The notes beneath the pieces were generated by a model that saw nothing but the letters and a program-made list of their open reading frames with translations, was not told the DNA's origin and ran no database searches. A program made the translations under genes and the position numbers. Of a DNA stretch of 6,961 nucleotides, positions 1 through 5,207 are shown piece by piece; the first letter of the stretch is position 1, and each line of letters starts with the position of its first letter. The DNA comes from an uncultured Bacilli bacterium (GTDB lineage Bacteria; Bacillota_I; Bacilli_A; RF39; UBA660), in assembly GCA_947630195.1 (NCBI GenBank), contig CANRGQ010000060.1, positions 1 to 6,961 on the forward strand, written 5' to 3'.

Positions 1-70
1 TCCCTTATTTTATGGGCATTTATTACTTTAATTTAATTTTTTATCTCTTGATGTGCATTTATTTTTTAAT

Positions 71-778
71 TCAGTCCTTTTTAATATTCCCAAATCTCCT
101 ATCTCTATTTTCGTAATATTTTAAGGCTTCATCTAAACAATTTTCTTTAAAATCCGGAAAATAAGTATCCGGAAAATAAAGTTCCGCATAAGAAGATTCA
201 TATAACATAAAATTACTTAATCTTTGTTCTTTACCGGTTCTAATAAGTAAATCAATAGGAGGTAAATCTTGATATAAATATTTAGAAAAAGTTTCTTTAT
301 TAATATCTTCTTCTTTTATTTTTTTACTATTTAAATCTTTAAATAATTTTAGGGAAGCATCGACTATTTCTTCTTGACCGCCATAATTAAAACAAATATT
401 TAAAATACAACCGGTATTATCTTTAGTTTTATTAGTTACTTCTTCCATAGCATCAATTACATCACTTCTTAAATTAACTTTCCGCCCACTAAAAAGAACT
501 TTGACATTCTTTTTAATAACCCTATCAAACTTCTCTTTAAAATAGACAATAAATAAATTCATTAAGTAATCGACTTCTTCTTTACTTCTTTTAAAGTTAT
601 CGGTCGAAAAGGCATAAACTGATAAAACTTTTATCCCTTTATCTTGCGCATAAATAGCGAGTTTTTCTAAAGTTTTGGCTCCTTCTTTATGCCCAGCACT
701 TCTACTCATTCCTCTTTCAGTGGCCCATCTTCCATTACCATCCATAATAATGGCGACATGATTAGGTATTTTGTTCAT
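71..778 (-). CDS. uppS: Isoprenyl transferase (undecaprenyl diphosphate synthase, UppS)
   Basis: This is a cis-prenyltransferase that condenses isopentenyl diphosphate units onto farnesyl diphosphate to make the C55 lipid carrier used for peptidoglycan and wall polymers; it acts at the cytoplasmic face of the membrane. The family signatures are all present: the MDGNGRW loop with catalytic Asp13, AGHKEGAK with His30, the YAFSTDNFKRSKEEV block (55-69), FNYGGQEEIVDA (130-141), the diphosphate-binding arginines Arg180 and Arg186 in the IRT...EQRLSNF block, and Glu199 in AELYF, which corresponds to the Mg-binding Glu. The length of 235 residues is normal for the family. The ATG start has an AAAGG Shine-Dalgarno site 9 bases upstream. 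The stop is TGA, which argues against a UGA=Trp code. It lies 18 bases after the HD-domain gene and is probably cotranscribed with it. The usual partner cdsA is not visible in the 70 bases that follow. Slight deviations are Gly-Lys in the RTSG/RTGG position and Tyr-Glu in place of the common Trp-Gln after the SNF motif. Confidence 0.97.
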   Translation of the reverse strand: MNKIPNHVAIIMDGNGRWATERGMSRSAGHKEGAKTLEKLAIYAQDKGIKVLSVYAFSTDNFKRSKEEVDYLMNLFIVYFKEKFDRVIKKNVKVLFSGRKVNLRSDVIDAMEEVTNKTKDNTGCILNICFNYGGQEEIVDASLKLFKDLNSKKIKEEDINKETFSKYLYQDLPPIDLLIRTGKEQRLSNFMLYESSYAELYFPDTYFPDFKENCLDEALKYYENRDRRFGNIKKD

Positions 779-796
779 TTTAAATAACCTTTCTTA

Positions 797-1312
797 TTAA
801 TAACGGATTAAATTCATAATAAATAATAAATATAAACAAACGCCATAGCGAACTTCAAAAATACTACCTTCAAAAATAGACACTAACATATCGGCAAAAC
901 ACACAATGTATCCTTCTTTACAATTAGGTTTATATTCTTTAGCTTTAACTTTATTATCTTTTTTAAAAAAAGTATAACTATTTTTAAGTAAAGCTAAATG
1001 ATACATATGACTTTCAATAATGCTAGCCTCTTTATCACTAATATTAAAATATTTTTTAGCATTAGCGCTACTAACTTGGGGATGTTCTAAATAAGAACTT
1101 TTGCCATAGAAAAAATCATGAAGAAGTCCGGCTTCCGCTCCAGCTTTCTCATCACCTTTAAATAATTTGCACAACAAAAAACTTAAGAAAGACACTCTTC
1201 TTGAGTGGTCGTATCGGTTCGTCCCATGATGTCTTTCATTTTTAAGCAATTTAAAATTTTCATCATTTAAGATTTTTTCCGTTATTTCTTTATATTCATT
1301 TTTTAATTTCAT
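797..1312 (-). CDS. HD-domain protein, predicted metal-dependent phosphohydrolase
   Basis: The 171-residue protein has the ordered ligands of the HD superfamily: His36 in YDHSRRV, the His65-Asp66 pair in GLLHDFF, further histidines at 77 (LEHPQ), 102 and 105 (ESHMYHL), and Asp141 in CFADMLVSIFE, which fits the distal metal-binding Asp. HD proteins of this kind hydrolyse phosphoester bonds in nucleotides or similar compounds. The substrate cannot be read from the sequence. The C-terminal 25 residues (about 147-171) are rich in Leu, Ile and aromatic residues and may be a membrane-touching or amphipathic helix after the catalytic domain. The ATG start is preceded by an AGAGG site 8 bases upstream and an extended -10 promoter about 40 bases upstream. 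It is the first gene of a unit with uppS, 18 bases apart. Whether it acts on a prenyl or nucleotide phosphate related to UppS is only a guess from position. Confidence 0.85.
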   Translation of the reverse strand: MKLKNEYKEITEKILNDENFKLLKNERHHGTNRYDHSRRVSFLSFLLCKLFKGDEKAGAEAGLLHDFFYGKSSYLEHPQVSSANAKKYFNISDKEASIIESHMYHLALLKNSYTFFKKDNKVKAKEYKPNCKEGYIVCFADMLVSIFEGSIFEVRYGVCLYLLFIMNLIRY

Positions 1313-1353
1313 TTTTATTTCCTCTTAATAATAATTTTATTAACGACTAATAC

Positions 1354-1362
1354 ATTATATCA
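1354..1362 (-). promoter_or_regulatory. Extended -10 promoter for the HD-domain gene and uppS
   Basis: Read on the minus strand, the sequence is TGATATAAT: a perfect TATAAT hexamer with the TGn extension. No good -35 hexamer lies 16-18 bases upstream, which is usual for extended -10 promoters. It lies about 40 bases before the HD-gene start, leaving a leader of roughly 35 bases that holds the AGAGG ribosome site. Confidence 0.6.
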
Positions 1363-1459
1363 TAATTTTAAGAAAATTGATACTCTTTTACATTAAGGCT
1401 ATTTTTTCTTTACGATTTCTAAACAATTACATATTCTCAAATTCTGCATTTACACTGAT

Positions 1460-1488
1460 TTGACAAAAACATCCAAATATGCTATAAT
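1460..1488 (+). promoter_or_regulatory. Perfect sigma-A consensus promoter for the 291-residue gene
   Basis: TTGACA at 1460-1465 and TATAAT at 1483-1488 are both perfect hexamers with an ideal 17-base spacer. Transcription would start near 1495, giving a leader of about 20 bases with AAGGGGG at 1501-1507, 7 bases ahead of the GTG start at 1515. I see no operator-like repeat around it, so strong constitutive transcription is likely. Confidence 0.9.
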
Positions 1489-1514
1489 TATCTTGTTTTT
1501 AAGGGGGTTTTGTT

Positions 1515-2390
1515 GTGATAACTTTAAAAGAATTAAATTATGTTAATACTTATGCGCATAAAACACCATATCCAGGTGTTAAATATGCCGAAGATGCCGC
1601 TCAAAAATTAATTAGTTCCGTCAAAGAATATGATGAACATTATAAAGATAAAGAATATGATATTATTTTATCTGATGGTTCTCAATTTACTTTAGATATT
1701 TTTCCTAAAAACTTATGTCATATGTTAGGAGTCGATTATAAAAATTTAAGTAGTGACTTTTTTGCTCCTTTTAGAGAGGATATCTTAGATTTATATAATA
1801 TTCCTCGTTCTTATGATTTTTTAAAATTATTAATTGAAAACATAGATAAAGTTTTAGCTTACGATTATGACAATAGAGGTTTAGTATTTAATTATTACCG
1901 AATGATGGTTAAATGTTCTATTTTTGAAAAATTATCAGACTTTAGTCGTTTTAACTTTGGTGTTATTAATTTTGATAAAAATACTTTTATTAATAAAACG
2001 GGTTTAAATCGTTCTAGTAATGCCGAAAAATTATTATATGTCCAAAGTAATGAACAAAATTGTCCTTACTTTATGATGGGTATTTTAAAAGAAAAGAATC
2101 CGGAAACTATGGAGCAAGTTGGAACTTATGCTGTGGAAACTTTATTTGCCCCAACTGATACGCAAAACTTCTTCGATGGACAAAAGGCCGCTATTCCAAC
2201 CCAAATATTAATTATTAGTGATATCATGCAAAAACTTGAAGCAACAGCATCAGAAAAACTTGCTTTAATTAATCAATATAATTCGATAGTTAATCAATAT
2301 GGGCTAGAAAATCAAATGAATATTTATGGCGATTACTTAGCTACTCTATCTAAAGAAGATAGCGAACTAACTTTAACTAGAAAAAAATAA
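1515..2390 (+). CDS. Conserved-looking protein of unknown function, 291 residues
   Basis: I do not recognise this protein with confidence. It starts at GTG behind a strong AAGGGGG site, has no signal peptide or membrane segment and should be cytoplasmic. Residues 48-78 form strand-like DIILSDG...FTLDIF followed by KNLCHMLGVDYKNL; residues 200-236 contain a conserved-looking VGTYAVETLFAPTD...F..GQKA segment followed by an ILIISD strand. The pattern of a beta-hairpin, then a Lys/His-Leu-Gly-Val/Ile motif, and a later T.ETLF....F..GQK segment is reminiscent of the phage-linked BECR (barnase/EndoU/colicin E5-D/RelE) nuclease-like domains such as PBECR4. That is a weak resemblance from memory, not a demonstrated match. 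The middle (100-160) is mainly helical. Its own consensus promoter and strong terminator make it a monocistronic, probably well expressed gene. Base composition matches its neighbours. Confidence 0.9.
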   Translation: MITLKELNYVNTYAHKTPYPGVKYAEDAAQKLISSVKEYDEHYKDKEYDIILSDGSQFTLDIFPKNLCHMLGVDYKNLSSDFFAPFREDILDLYNIPRSYDFLKLLIENIDKVLAYDYDNRGLVFNYYRMMVKCSIFEKLSDFSRFNFGVINFDKNTFINKTGLNRSSNAEKLLYVQSNEQNCPYFMMGILKEKNPETMEQVGTYAVETLFAPTDTQNFFDGQKAAIPTQILIISDIMQKLEATASEKLALINQYNSIVNQYGLENQMNIYGDYLATLSKEDSELTLTRKK

Positions 2391-2416
2391 AGAAGGGAAA
2401 CCTTTTTTATTTTTTT
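2381..2416 (+). terminator. Intrinsic terminator overlapping the stop of the 291-residue gene
   Basis: A 16-base-pair stem (2381-2396 with 2401-2416, one G-U wobble) closes a GAAA tetraloop on a GG/CC pair. The 3' arm is itself the U-tract. The left arm contains the TAA stop codon at 2388-2390. Confidence 0.85.
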
Positions 2417-2425
2417 AAATTAGGG

Positions 2426-2431
2426 TATAAT
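2426..2431 (+). promoter_or_regulatory. Candidate -10 box for the PepSY gene
   Basis: A perfect TATAAT lies 21 bases before the ATG at 2452. The -35 position falls in the T-run of the preceding terminator and matches TTGACA poorly, so the promoter is probably weaker than its neighbour at 1460 or depends on an unseen factor. AAGGAG sits just before the start codon. Confidence 0.5.
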
Positions 2432-2451
2432 TAATCCGTAAAGGAGAAGTT

Positions 2452-2892
2452 ATGGAAAAAGATAAAAGAAAAAACATCATAATCATTTTACTAGGAATTA
2501 TAATTATTTTACTAGTGGTAGGTTTAAGTTTATTTATTGTTAAAGATAAATTTTTAGAAGACAACTATGAAAAATTGGAAGACCGTTATGAATATTTATT
2601 TGAAAATAGTTTAAATAATAAAGAAAACACTACTAATAATGATGATAATTCTAGCAATGATAATACCCAAAATAATAAAACTATCTCAAGAGATGAAGCT
2701 TTAGATATTGTTTTAAAAGAATTAAATCTAAAAAAAAATAATCTAAGAGACTTAGATATTGAACTAGAATATAAAGTAAGATATGGTAAAAGTGTTTATG
2801 AAATTAGTTTTGATTATGATTATTTAGAATATGAATATTACTTAGATCCCGAAAGTGGGAAAATCTTAGATTCATTCAAAAGTTTAAGTTAA
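2452..2892 (+). CDS. Membrane-anchored PepSY-domain protein
   Basis: The 146-residue protein has a short Lys-rich cytoplasmic N-terminus (1-8), one hydrophobic helix (about 9-30), a charged region (31-55), a low-complexity Asn/Asp/Thr/Ser linker (about 55-77) and a C-terminal domain (78-142) with a PepSY pattern: TISRDEALDIVLKEL helix, then strand-rich EYKVRYGKSVYEISFDYD and YYLDPESGKILD. PepSY domains are extracytoplasmic modules often thought to inhibit or regulate peptidases or to sense envelope conditions. There is no lipobox Cys, so it is held by its uncleaved transmembrane helix, with the PepSY domain outside. The ATG start is fixed by an AAGGAG site 5-6 bases upstream. It is apparently monocistronic. 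No partner peptidase is visible beside it, so the target is unknown. Confidence 0.88.
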   Translation: MEKDKRKNIIIILLGIIIILLVVGLSLFIVKDKFLEDNYEKLEDRYEYLFENSLNNKENTTNNDDNSSNDNTQNNKTISRDEALDIVLKELNLKKNNLRDLDIELEYKVRYGKSVYEISFDYDYLEYEYYLDPESGKILDSFKSLS

Positions 2893-2920
2893 GTTACTAT
2901 TTGGTAACTTTTTTTCTTTT
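2891..2920 (+). terminator. Intrinsic terminator after the PepSY gene, shared with the convergent gene end
   Basis: AAGTTAC (2891-2897) pairs with GTAACTT (2904-2910) around a 6-base loop and is followed by a T-rich tract to about 2920. The stem overlaps the last bases of the PepSY stop codon. On the opposite strand its left arm and loop hold the stop codon of the convergent membrane-protein gene; the minus-strand tail is not T-rich, so it works mainly for the plus strand. Confidence 0.7.
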
Positions 2921-3214
2921 TAAAATTAAACTTATTATTAATAAGATAAAAGATGGTAATAAAAATTCTAAACTTCTAACTAAGCCAAAAACATAAAATG
3001 GCGCCGAACTTTCATAGGCATAATAATTTAACCAATCAAGATTTAAAACAATTAAAAATGCTAAGATTAAAAATAAAGATATAAAGGTTAAAATCAAACT
3101 AATTATTTTTTCTTTGGGACATTTATTTTTAAATACATAAACTAAAGAATATATTATATCAACAATTATTAATAAACTTACTAAGATAATTCCACCATTA
3201 AATAAATATTTCAT
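2897..3214 (-). CDS. Small three-helix integral membrane protein of unknown function
   Basis: The 105-residue protein has hydrophobic segments at about 8-28, 37-58 and 82-98, separated by a positively charged loop (29-36, KNKCPKEK) and a longer, more polar loop (59-78, containing YYAYESSAP), and ends in a basic tail KRKKVTK. Positive-inside reasoning puts the 29-36 loop and the C-terminus in the cytoplasm, with the 59-78 loop outside. No motif identifies a function. The ATG start is supported by AAGGTGAT 6 bases upstream and a TGCTATACT extended -10 box. It converges with the PepSY gene, with only 4 bases between the two stop codons. Confidence 0.8.
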   Translation of the reverse strand: MKYLFNGGIILVSLLIIVDIIYSLVYVFKNKCPKEKIISLILTFISLFLILAFLIVLNLDWLNYYAYESSAPFYVFGLVRSLEFLLPSFILLIISLILKRKKVTK

Positions 3215-3231
3215 TTTATCACCTTAAAATA

Positions 3232-3240
3232 AGTATAGCA
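3232..3240 (-). promoter_or_regulatory. Extended -10 promoter for the small membrane protein
   Basis: The minus strand reads TGCTATACT, an extended -10 with one mismatch from TATAAT. Transcription would begin near 3225, giving a leader of only about 10 bases that just includes the AAGGTG ribosome site. No convincing -35 hexamer is present. Confidence 0.5.
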
Positions 3241-3254
3241 TACCTAACTAAACT

Positions 3255-3282
3255 AAAAAAGAAGAAATTATTTTCCTCTTTT
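3255..3282 (-). terminator. Intrinsic terminator after the Tyr/Pro-repeat gene
   Basis: On the minus strand an 11-base-pair stem (3282-3272 with 3267-3257, one G-U wobble) closes a 4-base loop, and the 3' arm runs into a T6 tract (3260-3255). It starts 2 bases past the stop codon of the gene at 3285. The stem is AT-rich, so it is moderate in strength. Confidence 0.6.
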
Positions 3283-3284
3283 AA

Positions 3285-3569
3285 TTATAATTTTCTTACT
3301 TTTTTAATAACTACTTCTTCTCCATCTTCATTTATATATACATCTTCCAAATCATTAGGATTATAAGGGTATGGAGCCATTTTAAGTTCTCTATCTTCTC
3401 TATCATATGGCATATAAGGATATAAATCCATTTTAGCATCTCTCTTATGCTTATCAAAGCATTGTAAAATAACTTTTTTAGCTTCTACTGAAACTTCTGG
3501 AACTGGGTATTGGTCATTATGTTTAATTGTTGGGTATGGTTTTAAAGCTAATAATTGTTCTTTAGTCAT
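3285..3569 (-). CDS. Small protein with a duplicated Tyr-Pro-Tyr motif, unknown function
   Basis: I do not recognise this 94-residue protein. It is hydrophilic, with no membrane segment. Its core contains two 14-residue units, 46-59 and 63-76, spaced by 17 residues and matching the pattern K-M-x-x-Y-P-Y-x-P-x-D-x-E-D (9 of 14 identical); the DNA of the two units is also alike, so this looks like an internal duplication. Earlier Pro motifs are LKPYPT (9-14) and QYPVPEV (20-26). The C-terminus is acidic then basic (EDGEEVVIKKVRKL). I chose the ATG at 3569 rather than an upstream TTG at 3590, because a -10 box at 3594-3599 places the transcript start at about the TTG. The ribosome site (AAAGAAG, about 9 bases upstream) is weak. 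It is monocistronic, with its own promoter and terminator. The motif could be a ligand or scaffold sequence; this is a guess. Confidence 0.8.
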   Translation of the reverse strand: MTKEQLLALKPYPTIKHNDQYPVPEVSVEAKKVILQCFDKHKRDAKMDLYPYMPYDREDRELKMAPYPYNPNDLEDVYINEDGEEVVIKKVRKL

Positions 3570-3593
3570 TATATCAACTTCTTTCAACAAAAT

Positions 3594-3622
3594 ATTATAT
3601 ATTAAACAAAAAGATATAGCAA
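3594..3622 (-). promoter_or_regulatory. Promoter for the Tyr/Pro-repeat gene
   Basis: On the minus strand TTGCTA (3622-3617, 4 of 6 consensus) and TATAAT (3599-3594, perfect) are spaced by 17 bases. The predicted transcript start near 3587 falls beside the alternative TTG codon at 3590 and supports the ATG at 3569 as the translation start. Confidence 0.65.
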
Positions 3623-3634
3623 TTATTTTTAATT

Positions 3635-3802
3635 TTAATGATAGATTATCATGGCACTAAAGCAATATAGTTGCTCTTCCCCATTTATCCCAATAGCTAC
3701 TTGATATTTAATATCAATAACATCAACATCTTTACTTAAAAATTCATTAACACTATTTTCTAAATCTCTTTCGCATTCTTCATCAATAACTTTTACTTTC
3801 AT
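3635..3802 (-). CDS. Cse60-like small protein (sporulation protein Cse60 family)
   Basis: This 55-residue open frame is too short for many gene finders but is convincing. It begins MKVKVIDEECERDLENSVNEF, a strand then helix, continues with DVDVIDIKYQVAIG and NGEEQLYCFSAMIIY, a beta pair, and ends at TAA. This closely follows my recollection of the Cse60 family (Bacillus subtilis Cse60/YteV), whose members are about 60 residues with the conserved VIDIKY and YCFSAMIIY blocks. Cse60 was described as a sigma-E-dependent sporulation gene in B. subtilis, but its biochemical role is unknown, and relatives probably occur outside sporulation gene sets, so sporulation in this organism should not be inferred from it. 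The ATG has a GTGGTGA ribosome site 7-8 bases upstream and an extended -10 box before that. It sits alone between the three-gene operon and the Tyr/Pro-repeat gene, in the same direction. Confidence 0.88.
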   Translation of the reverse strand: MKVKVIDEECERDLENSVNEFLSKDVDVIDIKYQVAIGINGEEQLYCFSAMIIYH

Positions 3803-3815
3803 TTTTTATTCACCA

Positions 3816-3843
3816 CTTATATCATACCAAAAAGAAAGAGCAA
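3816..3843 (-). promoter_or_regulatory. Candidate extended -10 promoter for the Cse60-like gene
   Basis: The minus strand reads TGATATAAG (3824-3816), an extended -10 with one mismatch, preceded 16 bases upstream by TTGCTC (3843-3838, 3 of 6). A second, perfect TATAAT lies further upstream at 3859-3854 but has no TGn and no -35. Either could serve the Cse60-like gene; I see no convincing terminator between it and the upstream operon, so read-through is also possible. Confidence 0.45.
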
Positions 3844-3868
3844 AATTTGTCATATTATAGGATATAAC

Positions 3869-4510
3869 TTATTTTACTCTTGGTTTAACTAACTCTAAAG
3901 TTTTAATATATTTATAATAGGTTGGAATACTATATATATTTTGATTTAGATAAGCCAAAGGGTTATCACTTTTAACGACTAAATCTTCGTTTCCTAATTT
4001 TGCAGACCAGCTACCATCCTTATTTTGTCTTACAAAGTGATAATCATAGTTACGGGCATCTTCTAAAAAGATAGCTATTTTATAACCTCCATGAAGACAG
4101 GGACTATTTATGGTACTCGGATAAGATTTAATTTTTAAATATTTTAAATCTTTAGCAAGTAAATTTAAAATATCTTTTTCTGTTGGTTTATTTTCCTTAT
4201 TAAAAGGATACATATAACCACTTATATTACCTAAATCAATATTATATTTAGCATAATCAAAATCATCTTTAAAATAAGCAATCGAATCGGGCATATCTAA
4301 ATCTAAAGCATACAAATAACAAGTCGTACCTTCATTAAATAAACCATTATCAAACTCGGGTATATTTCTTTGAATTAACACCATTAATTTTAAATACATC
4401 CGGTATAATTCTTTTATTTTTAATTCTGATTTATAGTCTCCATTTAAACTTAATTTATTTATTTTTTCTAAAATTCTTCCTATTCTTATCTTGATGTTTT
4501 CTTCCCTCAT
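3869..4510 (-). CDS. Cys/His-motif protein, paralogue 2, unknown function
   Basis: The 213-residue protein is a diverged paralogue of its upstream neighbour (4513-5181). It has an N-terminal helical region (about 1-48), then Cys64 in TTCYLYAL, a Gly/Pro-rich stretch LGNISGYMYP (93-102), a helix (110-125), strands around GGYKIAIFLED (141-151), and the block DYHFVRQN (156-163) with DGSWSAKLG (165-173). The invariant Cys and His, 94 residues apart, followed by Asn163 and Trp168, resemble the order of a papain-like or NlpC/P60-like fold and recall an unnamed bacterial family with NCYAYAL and DYHWYRQ..DG.WSHKPG motifs, but I cannot confirm enzymatic activity. No signal peptide or membrane helix is seen, so it is likely cytoplasmic. 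The ATG start has an AGAGGT site 5 bases upstream that lies inside the end of the upstream gene; the 2-base gap implies translational coupling. It is the last gene of the operon. Confidence 0.88.
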   Translation of the reverse strand: MREENIKIRIGRILEKINKLSLNGDYKSELKIKELYRMYLKLMVLIQRNIPEFDNGLFNEGTTCYLYALDLDMPDSIAYFKDDFDYAKYNIDLGNISGYMYPFNKENKPTEKDILNLLAKDLKYLKIKSYPSTINSPCLHGGYKIAIFLEDARNYDYHFVRQNKDGSWSAKLGNEDLVVKSDNPLAYLNQNIYSIPTYYKYIKTLELVKPRVK

Positions 4511-4512
4511 AT

Positions 4513-5181
4513 CTACCTCTTTAACTTCGGTTTCACTATTTCTAAAGTCTCGACATATTCATAAAAACGCCCATCATTATCCATGCCTTCTTCTAAATGA
4601 TCATTATTTACTTTTTTAATAATTCCTTTATAACCATTTTTATCCATCCAAATACCATTTGGATTTTGTCTTATAAAATGATAATCTTTATAGTCTCTAT
4701 TCATATATAAACTTATTTTATAACCATTGTGTTCTAGTTTACTATCAATACTACTTTTAAAGAAATCAATTTCAAAGTAACTTAAATCACTTTCTAATCT
4801 TTCAATTAAATTACTTTTCGTACAGTAGGTTTCTCTAAATAAAGGTTTATGATTAGAATATACTCCCACATCAAAACCAAAATCATTATGAATAAGTTTA
4901 TTATAAGTTCTTTTAAAAATGATTGGAACAGGTAAAGCAAGAGAATATAAATAACAATTACTATTTCTTAAACTATAATCATTTACTTTACTTGGGTTTA
5001 TACTTTGCAATTTTAAAACTAACTTTAAATATTCTCGATATAATACTAAAATATTTCTTTCTAAAGCATTAATTTTAAACATACCTAAAGAAAGATAATC
5101 TTTATCTTGATATTCTAAATATAGATTATTTAACTCCCGATATATTTCTTTAATTTGTTCTTGTATTTTATTAGTATCCAT
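4513..5181 (-). CDS. Cys/His-motif protein, paralogue 1, unknown function
   Basis: The 222-residue protein has a helical, coiled-coil-like N-terminus (1-60, KIQEQIKEIYRELNNL and later ALERNILVLYREYLKLVLKL), followed by the same domain as the downstream paralogue: Cys76 in SNCYLYSL, a helix at 123-135, HNGYKISLYM (151-160), DYHFIRQN (166-173), Trp178 and Lys181-Asn-Gly. Cys76 and His168 are 92 residues apart, and the His-to-Trp distance of 10 residues is the same in both copies. Both copies end with E-(T)-L-E-I/L-V-K-P-(R/K), which looks like a last beta strand. The SGY.YP loop of paralogue 2 is replaced here by a longer, different segment, so the copies may recognise different partners. The ATG start has AAGGGGG (5192-5198) 10 bases upstream. 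It lies 26 bases after the large membrane protein and 2 bases before paralogue 2, so the three form one operon. Confidence 0.88.
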   Translation of the reverse strand: MDTNKIQEQIKEIYRELNNLYLEYQDKDYLSLGMFKINALERNILVLYREYLKLVLKLQSINPSKVNDYSLRNSNCYLYSLALPVPIIFKRTYNKLIHNDFGFDVGVYSNHKPLFRETYCTKSNLIERLESDLSYFEIDFFKSSIDSKLEHNGYKISLYMNRDYKDYHFIRQNPNGIWMDKNGYKGIIKKVNNDHLEEGMDNDGRFYEYVETLEIVKPKLKR

Positions 5182-5207
5182 AATAAATTAACCCCCTTAT
5201 TTTATTT

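Noticed and set aside
1..16. Possible terminator hairpin after uppS (CCC...GGG near the left edge)
   Set aside because: Only three G-C pairs line up and no U-tract follows within the window.
16..63. Direct repeat GCATTTATT at 16-24 and 55-63
   Set aside because: A 9-base repeat in such AT-rich DNA is expected by chance, and no mobile-element structure surrounds it.
3570..3590. Upstream TTG start adding seven residues to the Tyr/Pro-repeat protein
   Set aside because: It lies at or beside the transcript start predicted from TTGCTA-17-TATAAT and has no ribosome site of its own; the ATG at 3569 fits better.
3840..3849. Short palindrome-like CAAAATTTG before the Cse60-like gene
   Set aside because: It is too short and AT-rich to be told from background; no second copy is seen nearby.
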